A DNA stretch of 64,000 nt, from NCBI GenBank assembly GCA_016859345.1, contig CM029121.1, positions 29,270,527 through 29,334,526 on the forward strand, given 5' to 3'. A model generated the notes under the pieces. That model did not search any database. It saw only the letters and a program-made list of their open reading frames with translations, and was not told the origin of the DNA. Origin of the DNA: Istiophorus platypterus. Lineage: Eukaryota; Chordata; Actinopteri; Istiophoriformes; Istiophoridae. Below, piece by piece: positions 1 through 13,477 of this stretch. A program made the translations under genes and the position numbers. The first letter of the stretch is position 1. Each line of letters begins with the position of its first letter.

Positions 1-960
1 AGCTGGTATCAACAAAACATTGAGTATTTAATTATTTTATATTTGATCAAGGGGACAACATTTCAATATTTCAAAAAATAATTGACTATCTACACTTTGG
101 TATGTATTGCAATGAAGTCATCAGGCCTGGTTGTCCTTAGTGTCTTGTGTTCCTGCTGAAATCCATGGATACTTTCTTCTCTCTTAATTTTTAGTGTGTC
201 TCACAAGCAAAGTGCCTCTGCATCACCGTACTCCATGTCTAGTTGTCCCCAAGGCTATCTACTCTAGCTTTGGTGTGTGATGCAATGACGTCATTAGGCC
301 TGCAATCGAGAGCTCTGCTGGGGGGGGGGGGGTATGGCATGAAAACAAGTTGTGTCCACATTTATCAGAGGAAGAATATTACTGTCAAACTGGAGCTCCA
401 TGTTCCCTATGTTCCCATCCACAGGCTTTTGGCTTCCAAGAGTGGTGCTAACATTTGCTGGCTGATCCCTGCCTACATTTAGTACTGGTTGGGAAGGATT
501 GGCCCTCTGAAGCTTAGTTGTGTCCTTGTCCAATTCTGTTTGTGTTTTCTCTCTGTCCTTTTGGAGCCAGGCAAACATTACTGGAAGGTTAATGTAACAT
601 TACCTAGACTAGTCGCCCAGAGAACCTGACAATGAGAGGGCAAAGGAGAGTAGCGGCAGCTTGTGAGAAGTTTAAGTTCACAAAGAGTCAACATTTGATT
701 ATTGATTCATCATTTCAAAAATTGAAATTTGTTTAAATGAAGCAATCGAGGTGTGATTGAAGTGTAGACGTTCCGCTTTGATTCAAAGGGTTTAACAAAA
801 ACATCACGTCAACCGTTTAGGAGTTACGGCTATGTTTAGAAAAAGTCCCTTCATTGTAAGAGGCTGTATAGAATCTTTTATATAACCGCCACTGATTAAG
901 ATAGAGTCCTTGACTGGCTTGACTTGCTCATTGACATGAAACCTACTATACTTCGACGTG
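1..960. other. Upstream intergenic DNA, no gene seen
   Basis: I see no exon with convincing coding content or splice borders. The stretch contains a 13-base G run (320-332) and two imperfect direct copies, about 169 bp apart, of a segment that begins CTATCTAC and ends near GTCAT.AGGCCTG (about 85-127 and 254-302). The short open frames on both strands look like chance. Confidence 0.5.
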
Positions 961-964
961 TAAT

Positions 965-1273
965 CTACCGTAAATGAGGACGTGTGGATTTACGAAATAA
1001 ACTCGAAACCGGAAGTACACTGTCCAAAATGGCGGAGCTTACGCGCCGTGAACCGTTTACTGTTTCCGTATATCGGTTGCGTCTAGTCTCGTAAACTCTC
1101 AGTTTGTCTCGCGGTAGGTGGCTGTGAGAAGAACCGGAGAGGAAGCGGACGGTGAGCTGACAGTCAGGGTGGACTGAGTCAATGCCGACGGTTGTGTTAG
1201 ACGGTAAAACGAACGTCATGTCCACGGGCCGGTGAGTCCACAGTCCGCAGGCCGCTGCTGACTTCACTATTAC
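965..1273 (+). promoter_or_regulatory. zfc3h1: Probable zfc3h1 promoter and 5' UTR, with ETS-like and YY1-like sites
   Basis: The 300 bases before the zfc3h1 start codon are CpG-richer than the flanking DNA and lack a well-placed TATA box. ACCGGAAGT (1008-1016) matches the core of an ETS/GABP site. AAAATGGCGG (about 1025-1035) matches the YY1 core found close to transcription starts of many housekeeping genes. The two sites lie within 30 bp of each other, a common arrangement in such promoters. The transcription start itself cannot be fixed from sequence. Motif matches are seen directly; promoter function is inferred. Confidence 0.5.
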
Positions 1274-1799
1274 ATGGAGTTAAACACGGTTAATCGATCT
1301 CCCAGAGAGGAGGGCGAGCTCGAAGACGGAGAGATCTGCGATGATGAAAACGAAGAGAGTGTGCCGTTTCGGCGGGGGGATGGTAACAGGCCGGGCGGTG
1401 GCGGCGCTCCTCCGCGGACACGAAAACCCCACCAACACCCGCACAACATGCTGCCGCACATGGGCCACCAGCCGCCCGACTTTCGCCTCCTGATGCCATA
1501 CAACCTCGGACCTCACGGACACGGCCCTTTCCCCCCGGGCCACAGGCAGCAGTGCGGGCCCAGCGGGCCCGACCGGCCTCCCTCTCCTCTGCCGCCGCCG
1601 CCGGGGCTCGGTCCTCACGGCGAGCCCAGCCCGCGGTCCAGCTTCTGGGAGCGGAGCCACGGAGCCCTGGGCAGGTTCAGGCACCGGTCCATACCGAACG
1701 GTGGACGCGGGGCCTGGAACCGAGGCAGCAGAGCTCCCCTCGGTCGTTACGGGCCCGGAGAGAGTCACGGCAACAAGACTGACTCTCCCTCGAGAAAAC
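1274..1799 (+). CDS. zfc3h1: zfc3h1 exon 1: acidic N-terminus and Pro/Gly/Arg-rich region
   Basis: This is the first coding exon. The ATG at 1274 is chosen because it opens directly into the family's EEGELEDGE signature (residues about 12-20), and the frame ends at a donor (C|GTATCC at 1800) whose phase 1 fits exon 2. The rest is low-complexity: Gly, Pro, His and Arg/Gly-rich residues, as expected for a disordered region in a nuclear RNA factor. Exon and flanks are GC-rich. Reading past the donor reaches a stop within eight codons. Confidence 0.88.
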
Positions 1800-4700
1800 G
1801 TATCCTTTCCTGCTTCCTGTAATTGTTATATCTGAACATCAACAGTCGTCGGGGGAAACTGATTTAATTATAGTCCACCAGAGGCACCAGAGTCCAATTA
1901 TGAAACTGAACCGGTGGGTCAGACCAGGACCAGGTACAGGGACGTGCCTGACTTCAGGTGTACGTCCCTACGAAGGGAGAGAGGGAGGTTTGGCTGCCTG
2001 ACAGAACAATATTCACTATCTGATAACCGATTAACGACGCTGGCGTTAATTTCAGATTCAGAAGTATAAGTTTCAGATAAGCCTGAAGGTGTGGTTTACA
2101 GTCTTCTCTGTTAATCTAGTCTCCCCTCTGTTATTGAGTTCAGTTTTGACTAGTCCAGGTAGTCCAGTGTTTCTTGATCCAGACCAGGTCCGATGGGGGG
2201 GGGCATAAATAGAATAAAGGTTTCATAAACCTGAACCTGTTTAAGCCAGTCACAGAGTCTACAGGTAGATCAGGTCCAGGTCTGATTAGTCTAAATGTGG
2301 TCTGTGGTCTGGTCTGTGATGATGGATGGAGAAAATGCAGTGAACTCACCATTTTTTTTTTTTGCTTTCACAAATAAAGGTTTCCCAGTTCGAACCTGCG
2401 TGTGAGACAGTGTTAAGGCTGTAACTGGGATGTTCAACACCCTCTCACAACAACAAACACAACCAGTCGATCAGTATTGTCCTTTAAGTTTCCTCTTCAC
2501 TGCTGAACCAGACTCCAACTTCAGTATCGTAATCCATCAGTCTTGTCACTTGAAAGCGCCAAATGTTCCCTGGTCTATGTTTCTCACGTGTCACTGTTTC
2601 TTCATTAATCACTGTAAACTGAAAATCTCGACTTCTGAATACATTAACTTTGGCATTTTTCTTTTCCACACTTCTCTAAACTAAGCTATTGATTAATTCA
2701 CCAAAAACCAATCAGCTCATAAAGCAAATAATAAAAAGAAGGTTACAGCCTGCACAACAGTGTTTGGTGTTTCTGGTGCTTTTCTTCATTTCCCTCCAGT
2801 GTTTCCAGCCTCTGTGGCTTAGTCTTGTTACGGAGGACACGATGAAGGTCCAGTCTAGACCTGTCTTCTATCCAGATTGTGTCTGGTTCCAGCCGAGATC
2901 ATGAAGTGTTAAATGACACTGTGCAGCTGCTGTGTGGACGTGTTAAAGCTGATGTGGGTGAGGAAATGAAACCTAAAAACAATGATGTGTGTCTGTTGTG
3001 TAATAGATAGACTTTTCATTGATCTATATTTTAGTGTTGAAAAGACAAAGGAAGTAGTTGATTAACACAAAATAAATCTCTTAAGTTTTAATAGATTATT
3101 TATGTCCTTTATTAAGAAGGAAATACCGAGCACTCTTTGGGTTTTAGACTGCTGCTCGTATAAATTGAGACCTTTTACATAAGGCTACAATTAATGATCA
3201 TTCTCCATCGGTTCATCTGAAAGTTATTTTCTTAACTTAATCCTTCAGTCTTTAAAACAACAGAGAAAAGTAACAAAAATGCTTGTCACATAGAGCCCAG
3301 TGTCCTCTCCTAACAATGTTTTGAGTGTTATAGCGAGAGAGATTTGATCTTCGGTAACCAGTAGTATTTATGATGAGCAATAAAATCAGGATTTTATACT
3401 CGGATAATGTTAATAGTGATGCATCGATCCGATACTGAATCGAATAGCTGGATCAAGTATCTGTGACAACAGGGCCGATCTGTCGGGCTGATCTATACCA
3501 TTCTATGTTATTCTGTATTTAGTTTTGCCAGAAGGAGAGCTAACATAATATGGACAACTAAAAACAGGCTCAGCCGTCTGGAAGTGATTCATGGGCTACA
3601 CCGTGGGCTACTATGGATACTTGAAATTTGAAGTTCTATCTGCTTGGTGCTCAGTATGGCCATATCCAGAACCCAGGTCTCCATATTGCTATTGGGGCTG
3701 AAAACGTCGGGTCGATGCATCCCCAAAAGTTAACGTGAACAGGGCTGAGGCCTCCAGCCTTCACTGGCTCCACTCAGCTGAAACGATTAGTCGATTAATC
3801 CATTAGTAGACAGAAAGAGAAATGAACCTGCAACTGACTAATCATTTGAGTCATTTCTAGGCAAAAATAACTAAAATTCACTAGTTCCAGCTCCACCTTG
3901 AATATTATTGTTTTTCTGCCTCTTCTGTGGTTGTAAACCCGAGACCCCCCCCCCCCCAGTTATTTTGGGATCTGGGAACTTGTGATGAACATTTTGATTC
4001 TTTTCTGAGCTTTTACAGACTAATAATTGTGGATTAATAGATGTGAAAATAATCATTATTTGCAGCTGTATGTGTACCTCCCTTAACATTTGCCTCAGAA
4101 AAGCTGCTGGGGAGGAATCAGACTAGAAAAGCTGCTCACAGTGTTTCTAAACCAGAGACCAGTGTTGATGAATCCTTCGAGGACTTGCTGTCCAAGTATA
4201 AACAGATTCAGTTGGAGCTGGAGTGTATCCGCAAAGAGGAGACCATGGCTCTTGAGCCCAAAGCTTCCCCTGTCAGGGAGGACACGCCAGACATCACTGC
4301 CAGTATTACAGAGACCAGACCAGTACCTGACCCAGCTCACAGTCCAGCAGGGCCAGAGGAAACATCGGAGCTAGAGAAGGCTGAGAAGAGAGTGTTCCAG
4401 GCGTTTAACATCAAACCTCTTCGTCAGAAACTGCCCACCCCGGCTAAGCTCGACGAGCTGAAGAAGAAATGGGCCGAGCAGGATAAAGGGGGCGAAGGTG
4501 AAAAAGAGGGTGAGTTTGAGCTGCAGAGAACGTGAAGCAGTGTTTGGTTGGTTGTTGATTCGCTCCACTTTTTTTTCCTGTCATGCTTTTACAGTGGAGT
4601 CATAGAGGTTAGCGCCTCTATCTCTGAAGGTTAGAAGCTGACTGATGACTGATGAGCCCAGACTGAGGTTGAACATCACATCCTACTGGATGAAAAAATA

Positions 4701-6425
4701 TTGTCTGCTGCCACATAAAATCATTTTTCTACATGTTTCTATAGTGATAACTCTCTTAATTCAGGTAGACTCCACTAACCCTATCCCTAACCCAGTACCA
4801 TAAAATATTGGACTCCACTTTCTTAAATACCAGAATTTTCTGTTTTTCAGTATCTTAACTTTACACACTGAGGAAAAGACAGGAGGCAGAGCTGGAGGTA
4901 GCAGAGATGAAGATGTTGAGGTTCTCTCTGGGAGTGACCAGGATGGATAGGATTAGGAATGAGTACATCAGAGGGACAGCACATGTTAGACGTTTTGGAG
5001 ATAAAGTCAGAGAGGCCAGACTGAGATGGTTTGGACATGTCCTGAGAAGAGATAGTGAATATATTGGTAGAAGGATACTGAGTTTTGAACTGCCAGGCAG
5101 GAGGCCTAGAGGAAGACCAAAGAGGAGGTTTATGGATGTAGTGAAAGTGGACATGAAGGTAGTTGGTGTGAGAGAAGAGGACGCAGAAGACAGGGTTAGA
5201 TGGAGGACACTGATTCGCTGTGGCGACCCCTAAAGGGAAAAGCCGAAAGAAAAAGAAGAGTATCTTAACTTTACACTGAACTAAAGCTGCATGTCTAATT
5301 TCACACAAAATAATTTGATAATATTTTTCTTGAAAACATTTCCGACTGCTGTCTTGGTTTGGAGGAAACAAAGTCACCCCTAGAGAAACGTGAAATATTT
5401 TCATACTTTGCAGCAGACAGAATATTTTCAAGGATCCTGGAAGTCTCCCCAGAATAGCAGGAGGTGTTGTTAACCCTCCTTGTGGAGAGGGAAAAAGTTG
5501 ACCGGGTTGCATTATCACAGCGCTGCTTACTGTGTGGACTCATGTTTAGCTTTAATGTCTTGAAGCTTAGTGCCACTCAAAGTACAAGGACTTTTGACCA
5601 CCCGTATTCTGTCTTGCCAGGTGAAGAAGACGAGAGGACAGAAGATGGAGCGGAAACAGAACAGAAGCCTGAAACTGAGGCAGAGGAGAAGATGTGTTTG
5701 TGCTGCGGTGAGGAAACGGACGGAGATGAGAAGGAGAAACCTAAGACGACGTGTTCGTGTCGCAGAGAATCGTCGGCCTCCAGCGAAGACTCTGTCATCT
5801 CTCCCAACAAGGTGCGATGCCTCTTATGGGTTTGTACAGTGACTGCTTTAAGAGTCCACTGTTTCTCCACCAGGGCCTTGGGGGACAATGGTAGGGGAAA
5901 CAATGGAAATAGATAAATATAAGTTAAAAAAAAAGATATTTTATTTGTTATTTACCTAATTTATGTGCAGTCTTTCTATTTCAGCTCATTGTGAGTGGCT
6001 CTGCTGCGCCTAATTTACAGTCGCGTTTCTCTCCTCAAAAACTAATCTACCTTGACAACTCATACATTAAATTCAATAAAAGAGAAACAAAATTTTGTTT
6101 TCAAAACGCAGAGGAGGAATAACACTTAATATTAAAACTGTCCCAACTTTGATCTGTATAGAAAATCAAACTCAAAAAAGAAAAAAACTTTGTTTTCTGA
6201 CCAGCCGGTGGTGAAGGTGGAGGAGGAGGAGCTGTCAGAGCTGCAGCTGCGTCTCCTTGCTCTGCAGTCGGCTAGTAAGAAGTGGCAGCAGAAGGAGCAG
6301 CAGGTGATGAAGAAGAGCAAAGACCGGATCACCAGAGCCGCCCAGGAGAAGACCTCCGGCCTCGGCTCAGGCCCCGGCCCTGGCCCAGCTCCACTTGGCA
6401 GGCAGAGAGTCACTACCAGGTCTGC

Positions 6426-6464
<39 letters not shown>

Positions 6465-9400
6465 AGACAGAACCAGAACCAGGTCCAAGCCTCTGGAGAG
6501 GGACCGAGACAGGACCAAGGCGGGGCCCAGACCCCCAGAGAGAGACAGAGAGAGACTTGCAGAGAGAGACAGACCTAAACAGGGTCTAAAAGCTGGGCCC
6601 AAAGCTCTGCTGGAGAGAGGCAGAACTCCAGGAAAACCTCACCTGAAGAAGGTGATCAGTCCAGGTGAGAAGGCCCAGAACCTGCCTTCACATCACAACA
6701 TCTGCTTGATATTCCAGTCACTAGTTTCAAACTGTGGTATTCTCTTAACTTGACTTAAAACCTGACATCTGGTGTCAACATGGGCTTTGAAAGTCTGGAA
6801 ATGCAAATAAAAACAATCAGATGATTGGCAGGCCCCGTGCTACACTGTGATTCAGTGATTCTGCACACAGACTGCAGCTTCACTGCTCCTGATCATAAAC
6901 TCATCGATGTCATTTGTGTTTCCTGACTAATAATCTCCTCTCAGGCTCGGCAGCGAAGCAGGCTTTCAGGAAACAGCAGCTGAGGACGTGGAAACTGCAG
7001 CAGCAGAGAGAGCAGGAGGAGAAACGCCGGCAGGATGAGGAGGAACGACGCAAGCGGGAGGATGAAATCCGCAGGATCCGCGACCTGTCCAACCAGGACG
7101 AACAGTACAACCGCTTTATGAAGCTGGTGGGAGGAAAGATGAGGATGCGCAGTAAAGTAAGAGGCTGCAGACGAACGTTTGACTGGGTTGATTCATATCT
7201 GCATGCATAGGTTTCTTTATAACCCCTCTCGCCTCTGTCTCGGAGTCTCGGGTGCAAATGCCGATTATGTTATTTTCAATTAATCTGGCCATCATTCATT
7301 CAATCAATCAAGTAAGGGTTTGGTCAATGAGAAAAATAGGAAATAAGTAAGAAAATAGCAAAACCCCCATCTTAATTTCCTGGAGTCAAAAGTGATGTCT
7401 TCAAATTTTTTTTTTTGTTGTTGTTGTTGTCCTATCAACAATATAAAAATCCTAAAAGTTCACCATCAAAAGGCGAAGAAAAGCAGCAAAGCTGTTACTC
7501 TGGCATTTTTGCTGGTGGAAGGTGAATTCATCAGGGTAGAGTCAAATCAGTCTGATGTGTCCTAGGTGGAATCTGCTGTGGTTCCTCTTTCAGTTTGGTT
7601 TATTGACCACACTAAGATCTGTATCTTTATCATCTTATAATTGACCTGAAATTAGATGTTAGAAGGTCTGATCTAAACCACATGAAGTGACCCAGAAATA
7701 AGAGGAATTGTTGGAATACAAAGACAGATGCTGACTGTTACTAACCCCAAAGGAGACGGTGCATTCTTGTCCCATCATGCTACAGTTACACTGTCTTGAC
7801 ATGAAGTAACGTTTAAGGACAGAATGGTACCAAAGTGATTCTTTGTTCTTCAGTCCAGGGATCGTGACCACAGGAAGTCCACAGGTAAACAGGGCCTGGA
7901 CGCCTCAGGTAACCTCTACCAGTATGACAACTATGAAGAGGTGGCAATGGACACTGACAGTGAGACCAGTTCAGCAGGTGAATAGACAGAAGGAAACTGT
8001 CCTTTATTTGTTCATGTTTGTGTCAGTCATGTCAACTTTATTTATATAGCTTCATATCATAACAGATTTTATCTCAGAGCCCTTTTCATGTAGAGCAGTT
8101 CTAGACCAGAATCTCTATAGTTGTTATTTTAGAGACACAACATTTCTCCCCATGAGCAAAACTATCTTGTTTTGGATGGGTGACTGCTGTCATAAGAGCA
8201 CAGTGAAATGTGTAGGACTGAACTCTGCGGAGCTACGTGAGCTTGTATTGGCTACTGAGGCTGGCTAACTACTGCTGCTAACGGGTTGGTTTCCATAGTG
8301 CTTCCACTTCACCGAGCATCGCCTCCATCAACGCAAATAAACTACAGTTATTACACGTACCATCACTAAAGGGGGCAGAGTCCTAAGTAAACATAAAATA
8401 CACTAAGCTAGACAGAGCAGCAGAGTGAGGGGGAGAGAGAGAAGCCATTGCTAACTGCTAAGCTAAAGTGACTGGCTGACTTGAACAGTAAACAACTGTG
8501 AAGTAGTGAAAAAATTGCTAAAAGTAGCTTTGGGCGCACTTGAACTATTGTAACATTAAATGTAAAGAACAATAAAAAAGACAGTAGAATTAACTTGGCT
8601 GAGGCAGAGTAGCAACAGACATGCCAGGAATCGGAAATGATACAACACACCAGCACGTCAGAAGTTGAGTGCAGCCGCTGCCGTAAGTGGTTCCATAATC
8701 TGACAGTTGGCAGATGATCTGTACCTTAACTAAATGGATTCTATTGATGATTCTAAAAAATAAATCAAATAATAGATGATAAAGGCTCACTCAGTCTTCA
8801 GGAAGCATTCTCTCCTCTTAATCAGCTGTCAATCATCATAAAGTCCATAAAAGTCACAGAAGCAGTAAATGTCCCCCTCTCAGTAATTAATGAATGAACT
8901 AGCCATTTTAATCTGCTAATCTGTTTTTCAGTCCCGTCCCCGACACACAACCCGTTCAGTGGGGAGGATCCAGGAGGTTTTTCCCAGATGTCTCTGTACG
9001 TGGCGGACTCTGCTCAGTTTGGACTGGTACGCTGCTCGTCCCGCTCTCTTGTGTTCAGTATGCAGTGGGTCTGAAGCCTCAGAAGACCGATCTATCAGAC
9101 TGTTAACCATGTTCTTTGTCGGCACTGTTTTGTTAGATCATACAGTATAGTGTATATTTACATTGTGACAAGTGGATACCCTGTCTCACATTAATGATCA
9201 CATTGTTTTTCCATCTTCCTAAAGAAAATGTGTTTTGTTGTTATTATAATAATAAAGAGAGAATTTGTTTTTCAAGAATCATGAGAAAATAGTGATCTTA
9301 GTTCTGATTTAAAAAAAAAAAAAAAAAAAAAATGGGTCAACACATCTGACCTATAATCATGTAGGAGAACATTTTAGAAAGATTGACATTTGAATGTGTG

Positions 9401-12269
9401 AATCACATTTTTCTATAAACTTAATTCTCTCTACAAAGTCATTTAGAAAACTACTGAAGACGTTTAATGCAGATATTAAACAAGCTCTGTGTCTTTTACT
9501 CGCAGGATTTCTCTCAGCCCTTCCTCTCCCCCATGCTTTCCGGTGTCCCTCCCCCGCCTCCCCCCCTCCCCCCTCCACCTGATGAGCTGGAGCCTCCTCC
9601 CAAACCTCCCTTTGCTGATGAAGAAGAAGAGGAGGAGATGCTGCTGAGGGAGACCTGTCTGATGTCCATGGCCAACAAGAGGGTGGTGACGACCGAGGTG
9701 TGTTACCGATCCCATACTGCACTGCTGTCAAGTTGAGTCCAGCTGGGAACCAAACCAGCATGTCCTACTCCCCTGTCCCCCCTCAGTCCCTGTCTGCCGT
9801 TACAGACAGGGACTGCCGTTTCTGTTGGCAGAAGCAGACAGTCCTCCGGTTGGTGGCCCTGCCTCTTACAAATTCACATATAACACTGTGACGTGTATAA
9901 AGATTTGATCTTACAAGATGCCTGCAGAAACACAGGACAGGCTCTGGCTTCAAGATAAAAACATTAGCCTCGGTTTATAACCCCATCACTGTGTGTATAG
10001 TTAGAATGTGTCCTTTATCAGTGGAGGAATGTAACTAAGTACATTTACTCAAGTACGGTGTGGACTTACTATATCGATGAAATCGAGTATTTCCTTTTTT
10101 GTGTTTCTACTTTACTACATTTCAAAGGGAAACTGTTTTACAGATTCATATTAATGCACTAATCATAGGATCATTTGTAAAATGTGATACATGGTTCTTT
10201 GGTAAACTAGCCAACTTTATTTAAATAGTTTAATAGAAACAAAAGGGGACATTCTGTCAACATAATAGGAAGTAATTTTACCTTACACCAAAAATATATT
10301 TAATAAGCAGTTACACTAATGTGCACTATTCATTATGCACATCTGGCGGAGCTGCTTTTTTCACGTGTCTGTCTCTGTGGTCATACCTTTGACGATGGTA
10401 TATTTTACCTTTCTGTTGTGGTTCCAGGAGAAGAGCTCCAGCAGTCCCCCGTCTCCCAGCCGTCAGCCCCCTGTGGGCGCTCAGCAGCCGACCAGAGGAA
10501 ACCTGAGCACCGTCAGTCTCAACACGGTGTCTCAGCCGCGAACCAACAAGTTCACCAGAGGACATCATGCTCCCAGAGCTCCACTGATGGTAAGACCCTG
10601 ACACGCCGCTCCATTCAAAAGGCCCCACGGCGGAGAGCAGCATGTTCCTGTAACACACCACTTCTGATGTCTGTTGTGGCCCAACAACTTTATTCCTCAG
10701 CTGCTGCAAACAACCAAACAGGGCCGTGTAGCCATGTAGCTCAGTGTATGGTAATGCCTCAGGAATCAGACAATCTCTCCCTTTAAGAGTTTGACTGACT
10801 CTCACCTGTTTGTTGTTGCGTGTTTTCTACAGCTGCCCAGACACAAGTCTGTGGTGGTTTCCCTCAACGACTCGGACGACAGCGACTCAGACATGGACGC
10901 CTGCAGCTCCACGCAAGCAGTGTTCGGAGGACTGGAGTTCATGATCAAAGAGGCCCGGAGGACCGTCGAGGTCGGGCACATTTTCTGCATCTTCTATAGA
11001 GATTAAAAAACCTGGAAATTACAATTAGAAAATTACATCAAGATAGGGGAAATGATAGCAACGGTAAACTTGTAGATAAGGAAGTTCGGTACTTAGTGTC
11101 GCAGTTTTTTTCACCAGCGTGTACTTTCAGAAAAATTCCCAGTTTTTTAGTTATATGTGACTGAAATGTCTTAGATCCTTGTTAAACTGTTACCTCAAAA
11201 GATGATGCACCCCAGGATTTAATCCTGCGAAGGTTTTGAAAAAGTATCTATAACATCATTTCCAACGGTTCTGTAGCTAAATGGTCAGTTCAGAAAAGAA
11301 AAGGTGGATAAACATAGAAGTTCAAGTTACAATCCTTAAGATTCCTGTGCTGGTTGATTTGGCGAGGCATTTGATCACCAGAAGAGCAGCTTTACATAAC
11401 AACAGAGTCATGTGTTTTAATAAAGAATTAGTTGATAACTGGATATTTATTTCATCTTGCAATGAGGAACCACAGTCTGATGTTATGCTGCACATGTGTG
11501 AACAGTTTCCTGTTAGTTCCCAGTGTGCAGGCTTGAGATGTGATTACAGTGTGGGAACGGACCGATCTGCCACTAACAATGAAAACTAATATAAACTGAG
11601 GTCATGACAGGATGTAAATGTATCATTGAATTGCTATTGCTGTAGAAATGCAGATCAGTCTCTGCCTAGAAGAGAGACATTGATGCATTTTTCTGTTTGT
11701 GTGGGACGTTGCAAAATTTGAAACTGGGTCTCTGATATTCCCAGGCAGCGAAGCCAAAAGGAGCCTCAGGATCTGAGAAGGAGAACAACCCGGTCAGAAC
11801 TCCGGAGGCTTTGCCAGAAGCCAAGAAGGTTGAATACCGGCTGCTCAAAGAGGAAATCGCCAGGTCCGAACATTTAAGTGATACACTGTCCTTGACACCC
11901 AGCTGGAGGATCTCAACACCAAGAAACATCAGATCATTACAAAATGATAACTTTCAGATGTTTTACAGACTAAACTGTGAAATTTTCCTGATTTCTAGCA
12001 GCAGGGAGAAGCAGAAGATGTTGAAGGATCATAGTCTGAGTTCTCGGAGCTCTACCTCACCTGCTGCGTCTGAGTCTGTCATCGACTCATCAGGGAAAAT
12101 GGCTGCAGAGGTGAAGCTGTGTGAGGCCGAGCAGAAACTCAACAAAAACAGGTGAGATACTTGATGATACTGTACAAGCAACATCAAACAGCAGCAGGCA
12201 CTGATCATGTGTATGTCTGGAAAGGTATTTGGAAGCTTATCTGGAAATCAACACTTTCTGGCTCTAGAA

Positions 12270-12314
<45 letters not shown>

Positions 12315-13396
12315 TATGTTGCACTATAAGTATATTTCTGACATGACCAAGGCTCAGATGCTCTAGTCATCTGCTTAAAGGACGAATGTTAAAAATTTGG
12401 GATGTTCAGAGCAACTAATTTCTCTGTTGATTAAACAGTAATTTATGTTTAGACTAGTTGACAAGTCACAGTTGGGTCACAGCATCTGCTGCCATCTGCA
12501 ACTTGGATGCAATTGCAACCGGTGTCGTAGATTACCTAGATATGAACATCAGCCAACCAGCGAGGGCAGTGACGTTTAATCGACTAATTGTTCACAGTTA
12601 AAAGTTCACGGTGCGATCCAAAATGAATAGCGCATGTTCAGGAAAGCTCACTCACACACCACTGCACGTGCATCCGCGGAGCTGTGTCACTCAGAGCATT
12701 GGGCTCGAGGTGCGTCCAGCGTCCTGTCGGCTGATTTTCGCCGTCTCCTCCTGTCACACAGGGAACTGCTGCAGAGAGACGAGGCTGTCCTCCGACACCT
12801 GCTCCAACAGGAGCTGAAGAAGAGAGAGTCTCTAAGGGCTGCCGAGGCCAAAGTGGCCAAACTGAGAGAGCAGCTGCAGGCTTCAGAGAAGATCGTCAAC
12901 GCAAACAAGACACTTCTCAAGAAGCTCCAGGAACAGGTGAACCGCACAAGCTGGAGCTTTGTTCAGAGTTAATGCTCACATCTCGGAAATGCTGTTTGAA
13001 TCCAAAAGGAGATACTTTAGCTTACTGTGCGGTTGTAGTTCATATCTGAGCACTGTCTCTCTGTGTAGGTGCATCGTGTTGAACATCGAGTGTCCATAAA
13101 GAAGAGTCTGGCTGTCAGGTTGGAACAGGAGCTGGGTCAGGCTCAGCTGGCGGCTGGAAGAGGATCCAAACGCAGAACAGAGGCCAACCAGACCCTGGTG
13201 AGTGACACAAATCTATGCTTTTCTGTTCCTCTGTCAGTAGAAAGGCAGACATGGGAGTACAGCGGGAGCACATAATGATTTCGGGGGGGGGCTAATGATT
13301 AACTTCATTATCAGTTAATCTGCTGATTGTTTTCTCAATTGATTCATCTTTTAGTGCCTGAAATGTTAGAATATAGTGAAAAATGTCCAGGCCAAC

Positions 13397-13477
<81 letters not shown>

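Noticed and set aside
1280..1768. Minus-strand 162-residue open frame opposite zfc3h1 exon 1
   Set aside because: GC-rich shadow frame; the + strand has the conserved family start.
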